From contig NZ_JARRAF010000027.1 in assembly GCF_030129945.1 (NCBI RefSeq), forward strand, positions 1 to 60,862: 60,862 nucleotides of DNA, in the 5' to 3' direction. Positions 39,738-49,341 of this stretch are shown in pieces. Both the position numbers and the translations under genes were made by a program. Source of the DNA: Parachitinimonas caeni (GTDB taxonomy: Bacteria; Pseudomonadota; Gammaproteobacteria; Burkholderiales; Chitinimonadaceae). Every line of letters begins with the position of its first letter. Positions within the stretch are counted from its first letter, which is position 1. The notes under the pieces were generated by a model, which ran no database searches, was not told the DNA's origin, and was given only the letters and a program-made list of their open reading frames with translations.

Positions 39738-40940
39738 TTGAAACTCGACAGACAACGCTTGTGGGAAGCGATCCGGGCGGATGACAGGGAGGGCGCTGCC
39801 GCCATTGACCGTTTGATCGCCGAACTGCCGGGCTACGTCATGGCTACCGACAAGACCGGTGACATCGACTCGGCCTTGCTGGAAGGCTTCGGCATCGACC
39901 GGGTGAATCGCTTCATGATTCCGGTCGAATATGGTGGCTCGGCACTGACTGCCACCGCCCTGCGCCGCACGCTGGTGTTCGAGCGTATCGGCGCCATCTG
40001 TCCCGGTCTGTGCATTGGTCTGCCGGGGCCGGGCCTGTCGATGCCCCCCGTGCTGTCGCTGGGGACAGAAGACCAGCGCCGGGCCTTTTTTGCCCGCTTT
40101 ATTGGCGCCGGCCGGCCGGTATGGGGGGCTTTTGCCATCAGCGAACCCGCCGTAGGCTCGGATGCCACCGCCCTGACCACGACCGCAACGGCCGATGGTG
40201 AGGAATATCTGATCAATGGCGAAAAGTGTTTTATCACCAATGGTGGCCGCTCGGATGTGATCGTGGTGTTCGCCTCGGTCGATCGCAAGCGCGGTCGCTT
40301 CGGTATTCGGGCCTTCATGGTCGATGCCACGACGCCGGGCTTTGCCCACGTCCGCAACGAAGACATGCTGGGGCTGCGCGGAAGTCAGCTGGCGCAGCTC
40401 TCGTTTACCGATTGCCGGGTTCACAAGACGGCGATGCTCGGTCACGACGGCAGCAAAGGTCCGACGATTGATGCTTTTACCGGCGCCCAGAGCGCCTGGG
40501 ATTACATGCGACCGGTGCTGACCTCGGTGATCATCGGCTCCTGCGCCGGTGCGCTCGAATACGCCGGCAGCCTGCTGGCCGGCCCCGAGCGCGACAGCCT
40601 GAGCCTGAGCGGGCGGGCTGCGGCGGCCGACAAGCTCGGCAGCTATCGCCAGCGCCTGCAGGCGGCCCGCATGCTGGCTTATCGTGCCGCTTGGCGTTAC
40701 GACCGGGGGGAGCGGGCTTCGCTCGATGCGTCGATGGCCAAAGCCTACGCCTCGACCCTGGCCATGCAACTGGCGCAAGACCTGATGCAGCTGTTCCCGT
40801 TGCAGGCCCTGGCGGCCGATGGGCGTCTTGCCAAGTTCTACCGTGATGCCAAGGCATACGACATTCTGGAAGGGACCGGCGATATGCAACGCCTGATGAT
40901 TGCCCGCGCCTACGACTTTGCTGGCAGGAGGACCGCATGA
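39738..40940 (+). CDS. Acyl-CoA dehydrogenase-like flavoenzyme 1
   Basis: 400 aa. ACAD fold: FERIGAICPGLCIGLPGPGL, FAISEPAVGSDATALTTTAT (FAD and substrate motif), NGEKCFITNGG and, at the end, YDILEGTGDMQRLMIARAY, which contains the catalytic-base region (EGT). It probably oxidises an acyl or aminoacyl group on the ACP rather than a fatty acyl-CoA. TTG start at 39738 with AGAGGAGACTAGC before it. It overlaps the second dehydrogenase (ATGA). Confidence 0.88.
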   Translation: MKLDRQRLWEAIRADDREGAAAIDRLIAELPGYVMATDKTGDIDSALLEGFGIDRVNRFMIPVEYGGSALTATALRRTLVFERIGAICPGLCIGLPGPGLSMPPVLSLGTEDQRRAFFARFIGAGRPVWGAFAISEPAVGSDATALTTTATADGEEYLINGEKCFITNGGRSDVIVVFASVDRKRGRFGIRAFMVDATTPGFAHVRNEDMLGLRGSQLAQLSFTDCRVHKTAMLGHDGSKGPTIDAFTGAQSAWDYMRPVLTSVIIGSCAGALEYAGSLLAGPERDSLSLSGRAAAADKLGSYRQRLQAARMLAYRAAWRYDRGERASLDASMAKAYASTLAMQLAQDLMQLFPLQALAADGRLAKFYRDAKAYDILEGTGDMQRLMIARAYDFAGRRTA

Positions 40941-41989
40941 TGACGCACAAGGACATGCTGGCCACAGATCGCCAGTACTTCGATCTGGCCATGCCGGAAG
41001 CACTCGCCCCTTTGCTGGAAGTGGTGGATCGCTTCGCCGCTGATGCCGAACACAGCAAACGCGGTCCGGCCCTCAGCCCGGAACAGCGCAGCCAGCTGCT
41101 GGAACGTTTGCAGGAGCTGGATCTACCAGGTCTGTTGCTGGCGGCCGAGGATGAACTGGTGGCCGATGCCCCGCTCACCCTATTCCTGATCGCCGAGACC
41201 TTGGCGGCGGTCTGCCCGGAACTGGCCTGGCGAGGTCTGGCGCCGATTACTGCCGCGGCAGTGGCCCGGTTGGCTGGTACCGTGTACCCGACCAGCCATG
41301 TCCAGGCGCTGCAGCTGGATCTGTTTATTGAACAGGGCACCGGCCGTGGCCGGCAATGGCTGGCGCTGTCTCCCTGGCCGGCACCGGCCAGCACGGGGGC
41401 GCTGGTGCTGGATTGGCAGGCCGCGCAGGTGCTCGGCCCGCTGACCGCTGCCGAGCTGCAGACGGGCTGGAAACATGAAACGAAGACGGGGCTGCTCGGA
41501 TTTGCCGGCGCCTGCCAGCAGACCTTGAGGGCAGCCGATATACCGGGGCGCCTGCAGCCACAGCAATGGACGCCAGCAACCGCCGATAACGCCCGGCGCT
41601 GGCTATGGGGCCTGCATGGCGGTTTGTTGTGCGGGGTACAGCGTGCGCAGCTGCGGCACGGCATGGACTACGCCAAAACCCGACAGGCGTTTGGCAAGCC
41701 GATCTACCAGCATCAGGCCATTTCGCTGCGTCTGGCAGATATGGCCTTGGCCGCCGATGCCAGCCGGCTCTATCTGCTGCAGACGCTGACCGATCAGGAC
41801 GCTGCCTGTCGTGAGGCCGGTGGCGGCAGCTTCATCGTCGAAACCGCCCACCAGCTGGCGCGGGATGCGGTGCAGATCGCCGCCGCGCATGGCTACGTCG
41901 ATGGCCTGCCCTTCAAGCGTTTGTTCGAACAGGCCCGTACGCTGGCCATGCTGTTCGCCAGCCTGACGGCGACTCCCGGCGGCGAGTAG
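40937..41989 (+). CDS. Acyl-CoA dehydrogenase-like protein 2, degenerate partner
   Basis: 350 aa. The C-terminal ACAD helical domain is clear (YAKTRQAFGKPIYQHQAISL, LADMALAADASRLYLLQ, AAAHGYVDGLPFKRLFEQAR). The middle FAD/substrate beta-domain is weak and the usual catalytic EGT motif is missing. It therefore probably pairs with dehydrogenase 1 as a heteromer. The four-base overlap with that gene supports equal expression. Confidence 0.8.
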   Translation: MMTHKDMLATDRQYFDLAMPEALAPLLEVVDRFAADAEHSKRGPALSPEQRSQLLERLQELDLPGLLLAAEDELVADAPLTLFLIAETLAAVCPELAWRGLAPITAAAVARLAGTVYPTSHVQALQLDLFIEQGTGRGRQWLALSPWPAPASTGALVLDWQAAQVLGPLTAAELQTGWKHETKTGLLGFAGACQQTLRAADIPGRLQPQQWTPATADNARRWLWGLHGGLLCGVQRAQLRHGMDYAKTRQAFGKPIYQHQAISLRLADMALAADASRLYLLQTLTDQDAACREAGGGSFIVETAHQLARDAVQIAAAHGYVDGLPFKRLFEQARTLAMLFASLTATPGGE

Positions 41990-42003
41990 TTCTCCTTTCC
42001 CCT

Positions 42004-42271
42004 AGGCGCTGTTGACGTTTTGTTTCCGGTCGCGCCGGGCCGAGTTTTGGGGCAGGGCTAGGCAGGGTGAGAGTAGTTTAGCGAGCTAAATAAGCGAACC
42101 CTAACGACGCCATGCCCCAAAAATCGACCCGGCCCGGAGGGTTTCGCCGGATTTGAGCCCGCTGCTGCGTTAAAAATCGCTTGCTTAGCCCACTAAGCGG
42201 CGCGCTTTTCGCCTTGCACCAGGCCCAAATCCGACGAAACGCGATCCGGAAATAAAATGTCAACAGTGCCT
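42004..42271. repeat. MITE-like repeat, 268-bp full copy
   Basis: Left end AGGCGCTGTTGACGTTTTG then TTTCCGGTCGCG. Right end, on the minus strand, AGGCACTGTTGACATTTTA then TTTCCGGATCGCG. The core contains TTTAGCGAGCTAAATAAGCG and CCCGGAGGGTTTCGCCGGAT and ends with GATTTGAGCCCGCTGCTGC. No transposase ORF. It separates the dehydrogenases from the ligase-decarboxylase pair. Confidence 0.85.
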
Positions 42272-42389
42272 AAAACTGACCGCTTCCCGCACCGGCCCTT
42301 CGCCGGTCTGGGCGGCAGGGGGAGGCTTTGCCGCTTGATTTGTCCGACTGCGCCAGCCGCGCAGAAAAACCAAGAGAGTTCACACTGCC

Positions 42390-43994
42390 ATGCGATACCA
42401 AGACATCCATCTTTTGCAGCATCTGATTGAACACAGCGCCCGCATCCTGCCTGGCCGCACCGCGCTGACACTGGGCGCCGACTCGCTCGACTACGCCGGG
42501 CTGGCCGGGTTGGTCGAGCGCTTTGCCGCCGGGGCGTTACGGCTGGGGTTGGCCCGGCAGGAACGGGTCGCCGTATTCCTGGCCAAGGGCTTCGAGCACG
42601 TCGCCGCCTGCTTTGGCACCGCTAGCGCCGGCGGCGTGTTTGTGCCGCTCAACCCCCTGCTCAAACCCGAGCAGGTGGCCTATATCCTGCGCGACTGCAA
42701 TGTGAAGATGCTGGTCACCTCGTCGATCCGCTACGACCAGCTCAAGTCCGCACTGGCCGACTGCCCTGATCTGCGCGAGGTGGTGCTGATTGACGGCCAG
42801 CCGGGCGCACCGCGAGTAGCCGGCGTCAATGAACATCGCTGGTCTGAGGTGATTGCGGCGGCTGAGCCGGCGCCGGCCTGCCATCGCGTCATCGACAGCG
42901 ATATGGTCGCCATCCTCTATACCTCGGGCAGCACCGGCAAACCCAAGGGCGTGGTGCTCTCACACCGCAATATGGTGACGGGTGCCAAGAGCGTGGCCAG
43001 CTATCTGGGCAACAGCGAGGGCGACACCATCCTGTCGGCGCTGCCGCTGAGCTTCGATGCCGGTTTCTCGCAGCTGACCACGGCCTTTCTGGTCGGGGCC
43101 CGGGTGGTGCTGCTCAACTACCTGACAGCGCAGGAAGTCGTCACCGTCATGGCCAAAGAAAAAGTCACCGGCCTGACCGGCGTGCCGCCGCTGTGGATGC
43201 AGCTGGCGCAGATCGAGTGGCCGGCTGAAGCTGCAGCCAGCCTGCGCTACTTCGCCAATACCGGCGGCAAGATGCCCCGGCCGACGCTGGACGCTTTACG
43301 CGCCAAGGCGCCGACCGCCAAGCCCTATCTGATGTACGGCCTGACCGAAGCCTTCCGCTCGACTTATCTGCCGCCTGAAGAAGTGGATCGCCGGCCCGAC
43401 TCCATCGGCAAAGCCATTCCCAATGCCGAGATCCTGGTCCTCGACGACGACGGCCAGCCTTGCGGCCCCAATCAGCCAGGAGAGCTGGTGCACCGTGGCC
43501 CGCTGGTGAGCCTGGGTTACTGGAACGACGTTGCCAAGACGGCCGAGCGCTTCAAGCCACTGCCGGGACGTGAAGGTGGGCTGGTGCTGCCGGAAATGGC
43601 TGTGTTCTCGGGCGATACCGTGCGGATGGACGAAGACGGCTTTCTCTACTTTGTGTCGCGCCGCGACGAGATGATCAAGACCTCGGGCTATCGCGTCAGC
43701 CCGACGGAAATCGAAGAGATCCTCTACGCCACCCAGGTGGTGGCCGAAGTGGCTGCGTTTGGCATCGAGCATGCGACGCTGGGGCAGGCGATAGCCGTGG
43801 TGGCCTGGCCCAAGGCCGATGCCGAGGTGACCGTCGCCAGCCTGCAGGCGCTGTGCCGCCAGCGATTGCCTGCCTATATGGTGCCGAGCCGGATTGAGCT
43901 GGTGACTGAAGCCTTGCCACGCAATCCAAACGGCAAGATTGACCGCAAACTGCTGGCCGAGCGCCTGCAACAGACTCAGGAGCTGACAGCATGA
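42390..43994 (+). CDS. AMP-forming acyl/aminoacyl ligase (exosortase-associated type)
   Basis: 534 aa. ANL superfamily: P-loop YTSGSTGKPKG at 177-187, YGLTEAFRSTYL, SGDTVRMDEDGFLYFVSRRD, and the C-terminal lysine region NPNGKIDRKLL. Activates a carboxylic or amino acid and loads CoA or the cluster ACP. The sequence style (NTGGKMPRPTLDALRAKAP, RRDEMIKTSGYRVSPTEIEE) resembles the ligase family found next to a PLP decarboxylase in exosortase-A loci, and here too the decarboxylase follows. It overlaps that gene by four bases. Confidence 0.88.
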   Translation: MRYQDIHLLQHLIEHSARILPGRTALTLGADSLDYAGLAGLVERFAAGALRLGLARQERVAVFLAKGFEHVAACFGTASAGGVFVPLNPLLKPEQVAYILRDCNVKMLVTSSIRYDQLKSALADCPDLREVVLIDGQPGAPRVAGVNEHRWSEVIAAAEPAPACHRVIDSDMVAILYTSGSTGKPKGVVLSHRNMVTGAKSVASYLGNSEGDTILSALPLSFDAGFSQLTTAFLVGARVVLLNYLTAQEVVTVMAKEKVTGLTGVPPLWMQLAQIEWPAEAAASLRYFANTGGKMPRPTLDALRAKAPTAKPYLMYGLTEAFRSTYLPPEEVDRRPDSIGKAIPNAEILVLDDDGQPCGPNQPGELVHRGPLVSLGYWNDVAKTAERFKPLPGREGGLVLPEMAVFSGDTVRMDEDGFLYFVSRRDEMIKTSGYRVSPTEIEEILYATQVVAEVAAFGIEHATLGQAIAVVAWPKADAEVTVASLQALCRQRLPAYMVPSRIELVTEALPRNPNGKIDRKLLAERLQQTQELTA

Positions 43995-45202
43995 ACGCAC
44001 CCTTGCATTCACCGTTTACCCTGGCCGGAGACCTCGACGTTAACGGCCAGCCCTTATCCCGCATAGTCGAGCGGCTCGGCCAGACGCCCTGTTATATCTA
44101 CGACCGCAGCCTGCTCGACCAGCGCGTAGCCACCTTGCGGCAGGGGCTGGACCCACGCATCCAGCTGCATTACGCGATCAAGGCCAACCCGATGCCCGCG
44201 CTGGTCGGGCATATGGCAAGGCTGGTCGATGGTCTGGATGTGGCCTCGGCCGGCGAGCTGAAAATTGCGCTCGATGCCGGCATGGTGCCGCGTGAAATCA
44301 GCTTTGCCGGCCCCGGCAAGCGGGCCGAAGAGCTGACACAGGCCGTCGCGGCGGGCGTGCTGATCAATGTGGAGTCGCCACGCGAGCTACCAATTCTGGC
44401 TGCGGCCTCGCAAAAGCTCGGCGTGCCGGCGCGGGTGGCGGTGCGGGTCAACCCCGACTTCGATCTGCGGGCCTCGGGTATGAAGATGGGGGGCGGTGCC
44501 AAACAGTTTGGCGTCGATGCCGAGGCCGTGCCGGCGCTACTGCGCGAGATTCACCAGCTGGGCCTGCAGTTTGAAGGTTTTCATCTGTTTGCCGGGTCGC
44601 AGAACCTGAAAGCCGACGCCATCATCGACGCCCAGCAGAAAAGCTACGCGCTGGCACTGCGGCTGGCGGCGGAGATTGATCAGCCGCTCAAGGTGCTGAA
44701 TCTGGGTGGCGGCTTCGGCATCCCGTACTTCCCCGGCGACCAACCGCTGACAGTGGATCCAATCAAGCAGAACCTCAATGCACTGGCCGAGCAGCTGGCC
44801 ACCGACGCACCGGGCGCATCGGTGGTGATCGAGTTGGGACGCTATATGGTGGGCGAGGCGGGTTACTACGTCTGCCGGGTAGTTGATCGCAAACTGTCAC
44901 GCGGTCAGGTGTTTCTGGTGACTGACGGCGGCATGCACCACCATCTGGCAGCCTCGGGCAATTTCGGACAGGTGCTGCGCAAAAACTACCCGGTCAGCAT
45001 CATCGGCGGCGGCCCCGAAACCGAAGTTGCTTCCGTGGTCGGCCCGCTCTGTACCCCTCTGGATTTGCTCGGCGACAAGATGGCACTCCCGAAAGCCGAA
45101 CCCGGCGCCCTCGTCGTCATCCACCAAAGCGGCGCCTACGGCCGCAGCGCCAGCCCCCGCGACTTCCTGGGGCATCCGGAGGTGGTGGAGACGTTGGTGT
45201 AG
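43991..45202 (+). CDS. Fold-type III PLP decarboxylase (DAP/ornithine decarboxylase-like)
   Basis: 403 aa. PLP lysine is K64 in HYAIKANPMPAL; glycine loop NLGGGFGIPYFPGD; the second-domain motif VVGPLCTPLDLLGDKM supplies the substrate-facing Cys and Asp of the other subunit. It resembles LysA-like enzymes and the exosortase-associated decarboxylase family. It decarboxylates an amino acid or an aminoacyl intermediate. It is the last gene of the cluster and a terminator follows. Confidence 0.88.
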   Translation: MNAPLHSPFTLAGDLDVNGQPLSRIVERLGQTPCYIYDRSLLDQRVATLRQGLDPRIQLHYAIKANPMPALVGHMARLVDGLDVASAGELKIALDAGMVPREISFAGPGKRAEELTQAVAAGVLINVESPRELPILAAASQKLGVPARVAVRVNPDFDLRASGMKMGGGAKQFGVDAEAVPALLREIHQLGLQFEGFHLFAGSQNLKADAIIDAQQKSYALALRLAAEIDQPLKVLNLGGGFGIPYFPGDQPLTVDPIKQNLNALAEQLATDAPGASVVIELGRYMVGEAGYYVCRVVDRKLSRGQVFLVTDGGMHHHLAASGNFGQVLRKNYPVSIIGGGPETEVASVVGPLCTPLDLLGDKMALPKAEPGALVVIHQSGAYGRSASPRDFLGHPEVVETLV

Positions 45203-45231
45203 GTCAGTACACCTTGCTGGAGGTTATCTTG

Positions 45232-45258
45232 GGGGGCTGCTTAGCCCCCTCCTTCTTT
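45232..45258 (+). terminator. Terminator at the end of the lux-linked cluster
   Basis: GGGGGCT-GCTT-AGCCCCC followed by TCCTTCTTT, 30 bp after the decarboxylase stop. It may also act on the facing gene ending at 45271. Confidence 0.75.
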
Positions 45259-45270
45259 CCATGCACATGG

Positions 45271-46119
45271 CTAGAGAGCGTCGGTATTCCAATGCGCTTT
45301 CAGTGCCGCTTTTTCCCCGCCCGAAATATTCAGGAGGTCGCAAACGTGGTCGATGGTGGCATCGAAGTCTGCTTTGCTGCCATAGAACACGTCTGGCAAC
45401 GCTTTCAGCAGGTCAATCCGTTCCTGGTCTTGTTCCAGATTGTTTTGGGCATTGAAGAACATCTGCTTGTATGAGGGCTCGATGATGGTTTGCTTGTCGT
45501 GGCTCAATACAAAATAGTGGGTGCTGGTTGGGTTGACCTTTTGAAAGGCGGGTGCCATGCCATTTTGATTGAGGGATGCCATCACAGCATCCGAGCATTC
45601 GCCACAAAAGCCTTTGCGGGTGTCCATGACTTTGATCCGATCATGGTGATCTGCATGGATACCCAACTCCTCATTGGCTTCAATGATGTTATCGAGCTTC
45701 TGGATGACACTGAAATTCAGGTTGTTCTGAATGGTCTTCTGAATTTCCTGCCGCGCTACGGGGCCACAGTGCGCGCTGGACGCCGCCATATGCAGCAAAG
45801 CGGATGAGCTGGTCATGCGGTTGCCGTCATCTTTGTGCCCCATCGTTTCATAGAGGGCAACGCTCGACTGACCGACCATGCTGCTGATGTCTTCCCGGTC
45901 GCCTGAGTGAAGTTCTATCAGTTTTGCCTGAGCCTGCTCACCAATGTCATCTTGGCGCAGCGCCAGATTCAGCAGCATGTCGATGCTGGTGGAGTTACCT
46001 TGAGCGGCCGTGTCGGCCAGTCGGTCAACGGCACTGGCATCAATCTGGCTGGCATCTTCACTGAACAGCGATTCAAACTGGGTTTGGGTCAGGCCAACGT
46101 GGGGGGCTATTTGCAGCAT
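45271..46119 (-). CDS. Putative cysteine-protease-like or effector-like protein
   Basis: 282 aa, no signal peptide. An N-terminal helical part is followed by a papain-like pattern: GFCGECSDAVMASL (C172 and C175), STHYFVLSHD (H201) and TIIEPSYKQMF (E214). This Cys-His-acid order fits papain-fold or transglutaminase-fold enzymes, including some secreted effectors. ATG 46119 is preceded by GAGAGATCGACACC; the longer frame from 46344 is unlike protein. No secretion system is in the window. I cannot name a family. Confidence 0.6.
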   Translation of the reverse strand: MLQIAPHVGLTQTQFESLFSEDASQIDASAVDRLADTAAQGNSTSIDMLLNLALRQDDIGEQAQAKLIELHSGDREDISSMVGQSSVALYETMGHKDDGNRMTSSSALLHMAASSAHCGPVARQEIQKTIQNNLNFSVIQKLDNIIEANEELGIHADHHDRIKVMDTRKGFCGECSDAVMASLNQNGMAPAFQKVNPTSTHYFVLSHDKQTIIEPSYKQMFFNAQNNLEQDQERIDLLKALPDVFYGSKADFDATIDHVCDLLNISGGEKAALKAHWNTDAL

Positions 46120-46280
46120 GGTGTCGATCTCTCGGTAATGGTATTGGTCGAATGGTCTGCGATTGCTCGGCTGGCAATCGGCTATCAAGACGTGAGTGAC
46201 AACGGGCGCCAATTGGTTGCAGGGATTTTTACCGGTTCGTTTCCATGATGGATCCACATGGCGGTGATCTGACCAAGCCC

Positions 46281-47129
46281 CTAGCGCCGCATGGCGCGCA
46301 GACGGGCAATGCGCTCTTCGGTGGCGGGGTGGGTCGAAAACCAAGAGGCGATGCTGCCACCGCTCAGGGGGTTGATGATCATCATCTGGCCGGTTTCCGG
46401 GTGGGCGTCGGCGCTGGGCAGAGGCACACCACGGGCGTAGTAGTCGATTTTCTGCAAGGCGCTGGCCAGCGCGAGCGGATCGCCGCAGATTTCCGCGCCG
46501 CCCCGGTCTGCTTCAAACTCGCGGGCCCGTGAGATCGCCATCTGGATCAGCATGGCTGCAAGGGGTGCCAGCAAGGCGACCAGGATACCTGCCAAGGGGT
46601 TGATTGGGCGGCCGTCTTCGTCGCGCCCGCCAAACAGCATGGCGAAATTGGCGAGTGCCGAGATAGCGCCGGCCAGCACGGCGGCGATGGTCGAAATCAG
46701 AATGTCGCGGTGTTTGACGTGGGCCAGCTCGTGCGCCATCACGCCGCGCAATTCTCTCTCGCTCAGCAGGTCGATGATGCCGGTGGTGGCGGCTACGGCA
46801 GCGTGGTCAGGGTCGCGGCCGGTAGCAAAGGCGTTGGGCTGGGCGGCGTTGATCAGGTAGACCTTGGGCATCGGCAGCCGGGCCCGTTGTGCCAGCTCCC
46901 GCACCATGTGGTAAAGGTAGGGTGCGTTGTGGGCGTTAACCTCCTGCGCGTGGTACAGCCGCAAGACCAGCTTGTCCGAAAACCAGTACGAAAATACGCT
47001 CATCCCCCCGCCAAACAGCAAGGCCAGCAGCATGCCAGCCTTGCCGCCCATGATGGCGCCCACCGCACCGAACAAAGCGACAATGGCGGCGAGCAAGACC
47101 GTGGTTTTCATCCAGTTACCCAGAGGCAT
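46281..47129 (-). CDS. htpX: Membrane protease HtpX
   Basis: 282 aa. M48 zinc protease that degrades damaged inner-membrane proteins. N-terminal TM hairpins ([37 protein letters not shown]), zinc motif HELAH at 133-137, further TM segments, the third ligand region [12 protein letters not shown], and the C-terminal [21 protein letters not shown] 47129 follows GGGAGAACGATC; an upstream ATG (47189) has no such site. Confidence 0.95.
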   Translation of the reverse strand: MPLGNWMKTTVLLAAIVALFGAVGAIMGGKAGMLLALLFGGGMSVFSYWFSDKLVLRLYHAQEVNAHNAPYLYHMVRELAQRARLPMPKVYLINAAQPNAFATGRDPDHAAVAATTGIIDLLSERELRGVMAHELAHVKHRDILISTIAAVLAGAISALANFAMLFGGRDEDGRPINPLAGILVALLAPLAAMLIQMAISRAREFEADRGGAEICGDPLALASALQKIDYYARGVPLPSADAHPETGQMMIINPLSGGSIASWFSTHPATEERIARLRAMRR

Positions 47130-47196
47130 GATCGTTCTCCCGATGTGACTGAGATAACTGGAATATGGGGGAAAGTCCTGCCAAATCAAGCAGCTT

Positions 47197-47215
47197 GAGG
47201 GGGCGTGGCCCCCTC
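47197..47215 (-). terminator. Hairpin after the beta-helix gene
   Basis: GAGGGGGC-CAC-GCCCCCTC on the minus strand, just past the stop at 47225. There is no T-run, so termination is uncertain. Confidence 0.45.
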
Positions 47216-47224
47216 GTGCCGTGC

Positions 47225-49069
47225 TTATTGATTCAGGGTGTACTCGTAGGCGCCAATGTCCGCATTGCCGGCGAACGGGCGGGGTGAGCCGTAGTAGTCC
47301 ACCGCAGGGGCATTGCTGCTGATCAGATAATAGGCAGCGTTATAGGCGGGTGAAGCCGGGCTGATCTTGAAGTGATAGGCCGCAGTACCCAAGGGGTTGG
47401 CAAGCAGGGGATCGGCCAGCACATCGTTGGGGGCGCTGCCGACCGGGTCGTTGGCGGTGCCGCCAAACCAGAGATTACGGTTGAAAGCATGACCTTGCGC
47501 GACGCCAATGCTGCGCAGGGGGTCTTGCGCTTGCATTTGTCTGAACAGGTTATTTTCGAAGAGGTTATCGGAATGCTGAGTATCCGGGGTAATGGCCAAT
47601 ACCGGCTGTGGCCGGTTATCGCTGCCATTGCCATTCACCACGACAGTGTTATTACGCACCTGTACATTGCGCATGCCGCCTCGGAAATAAGCACTGCTAT
47701 TGTCTGTGTAATAACTCAAACCAAAACGACCGCCTTGCACGATATTGTTGAGAATCGAAATATTCTCAAGTCGCAGATAATTGGTATTATTCTGGCTGGT
47801 ATCCGTTTCATTGGCAAGGCTGATGCCGCCCGCTGCGGCGCCGCAGCGAAAATGGTGTGGGTCGAAAAGAGTGTGAATGAAATTTCGCTCGACCACGATA
47901 TTGGCTGCGTTATTCAAATATAAATTCGTGCCAAAGTTGTCATGCAAATCATTCTGGCTGACCATGACTCTCTGCGCATTGCTCAGAATAACGCCTTCAC
48001 CAAAATTGTGGTGGACGATATTATTCTGAATAACCGCATCAAGCGTATCGGATAGATTCATGGCGCCGGGCCAGCCCCCACTGGTGCAGGCCGGGTCATT
48101 ATTGCCTTCGTTGATTTTGGCCGCGCCATAGATCCGGTTGTCGTCGATGGTGATAAATCGATTGGGTGGCGGGTTTGTCATGTCTTCACGTAATACATGA
48201 ATACCACGACCGGAAAGATCGGCTAATTCATTATTCACTAGCGTGACTTGGGTCGAGGATTTGACCTTGATCGCAGAAAGCGGCTTGCCTTCACGCAGAC
48301 CGCGAATGCCGGTGATGTAGTTACTGCGAATAGCCACCGCATCCGACAAGGTGACGACGATGCCGTCGCCTAATTGAACCGGCGTTGGGGAGGGCATGCC
48401 ATCAATATGGTTTTCACTCAGGGTGGAATTGGAAATCTGGCGAGCGTAAATCGACGTGTCTTTGTTGCCCAAAAAGTAGTTATTCAGTATCTGATAGCTC
48501 CCTTTGGGGGTGTTGGCGGGTAAGCCATTTAAATTGTCATCGATTTGAATACCATACTTTCCGGTGAAATAAAATGAGTTATTGTCAATGCGGATATGAT
48601 TGTTGTTGCGTGCTATGTATAGGGCTGCATTCTGTGGGCTGTTGAATAGAATGCCCGAGATTCTGATATGACTGGAGCCTGCCATGGAGATACAGTTTCT
48701 TTTCAGGCTGCAGTCTATTTCTACGCGTCGATTGCGGTTGGTTAAGGCGATAAATTGAATCGGCAGTTCGGCGGTGCCGGTTTTGTTGTTGAGGTAAAGG
48801 GTTTGCGCCAATTGATATTGTCCTGGGGCGATATAAACGGTGTCGCCTGCTGTAACCAGATTGGCGGCGTAATGAATGGTGAGAAAAGGGTCGTTCGCAC
48901 TACCCGCTGCCGGATGATCACGCCCCAGTGTGGACACATAATAATCTCTGGCTAAAGCATGCGGGCTTGTCATGGCGCAGCTGCTGAGGCTGATCGCCAA
49001 AATAGTTTTGGCAATCTGGATTTTCAACCGAGAGTCGCTTGGGAGTGATGGCTGGCGAGAATTCGACAT
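47225..49069 (-). CDS. Secreted parallel beta-helix protein
   Basis: 614 aa. Signal sequence ([20 protein letters not shown], probable cleavage after ALA), then the DUF1565-like opening [33 protein letters not shown] and many beta-helix coils rich in N-N-I ([33 protein letters not shown]). The end, [20 protein letters not shown], is the typical choice-of-anchor Q tail. It is likely a polysaccharide-binding or polysaccharide-cleaving extracellular protein. ATG 49069 follows AAGGAGCTTTTCA; two upstream ATGs (49087, 49102) are less well placed. Confidence 0.82.
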   Translation of the reverse strand: MSNSRQPSLPSDSRLKIQIAKTILAISLSSCAMTSPHALARDYYVSTLGRDHPAAGSANDPFLTIHYAANLVTAGDTVYIAPGQYQLAQTLYLNNKTGTAELPIQFIALTNRNRRVEIDCSLKRNCISMAGSSHIRISGILFNSPQNAALYIARNNNHIRIDNNSFYFTGKYGIQIDDNLNGLPANTPKGSYQILNNYFLGNKDTSIYARQISNSTLSENHIDGMPSPTPVQLGDGIVVTLSDAVAIRSNYITGIRGLREGKPLSAIKVKSSTQVTLVNNELADLSGRGIHVLREDMTNPPPNRFITIDDNRIYGAAKINEGNNDPACTSGGWPGAMNLSDTLDAVIQNNIVHHNFGEGVILSNAQRVMVSQNDLHDNFGTNLYLNNAANIVVERNFIHTLFDPHHFRCGAAAGGISLANETDTSQNNTNYLRLENISILNNIVQGGRFGLSYYTDNSSAYFRGGMRNVQVRNNTVVVNGNGSDNRPQPVLAITPDTQHSDNLFENNLFRQMQAQDPLRSIGVAQGHAFNRNLWFGGTANDPVGSAPNDVLADPLLANPLGTAAYHFKISPASPAYNAAYYLISSNAPAVDYYGSPRPFAGNADIGAYEYTLNQ

Positions 49070-49341
49070 TGAAAAGCTCCTTTTCATCCAAATACAGGAC
49101 ATTTGTCCTTGTTTTGTGGTGTGGTAAATAAAATATTCAATTTAGGCGATGCTATCGGCCTGGTTTGGGTATGACAAGTGATTGCGATGTAGAAGGGGCG
49201 GATTACGGTCGCTTGCCCGTTGGTGGCTGCTTTGTGCTAGGTTTTGATGCGCTGGGCCGGTTGTTGCTCGTATGGGCTTGCCTGGTCGGTCTGGCCTGTT
49301 GTTTCCGAAAACAAATCACGACCCGTCGGGACTTGCATCAA

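Noticed and set aside
39723-41003. 426-aa open frame on the minus strand
   Set aside because: Antisense to the acyl-CoA dehydrogenase gene, with low-complexity His/Arg/Gln composition.
49165-49341. N-terminal extension of the acyl-CoA synthetase
   Set aside because: The 59 extra residues are hydrophobic/Cys-rich and unlike the family. Similarity begins at 49342.
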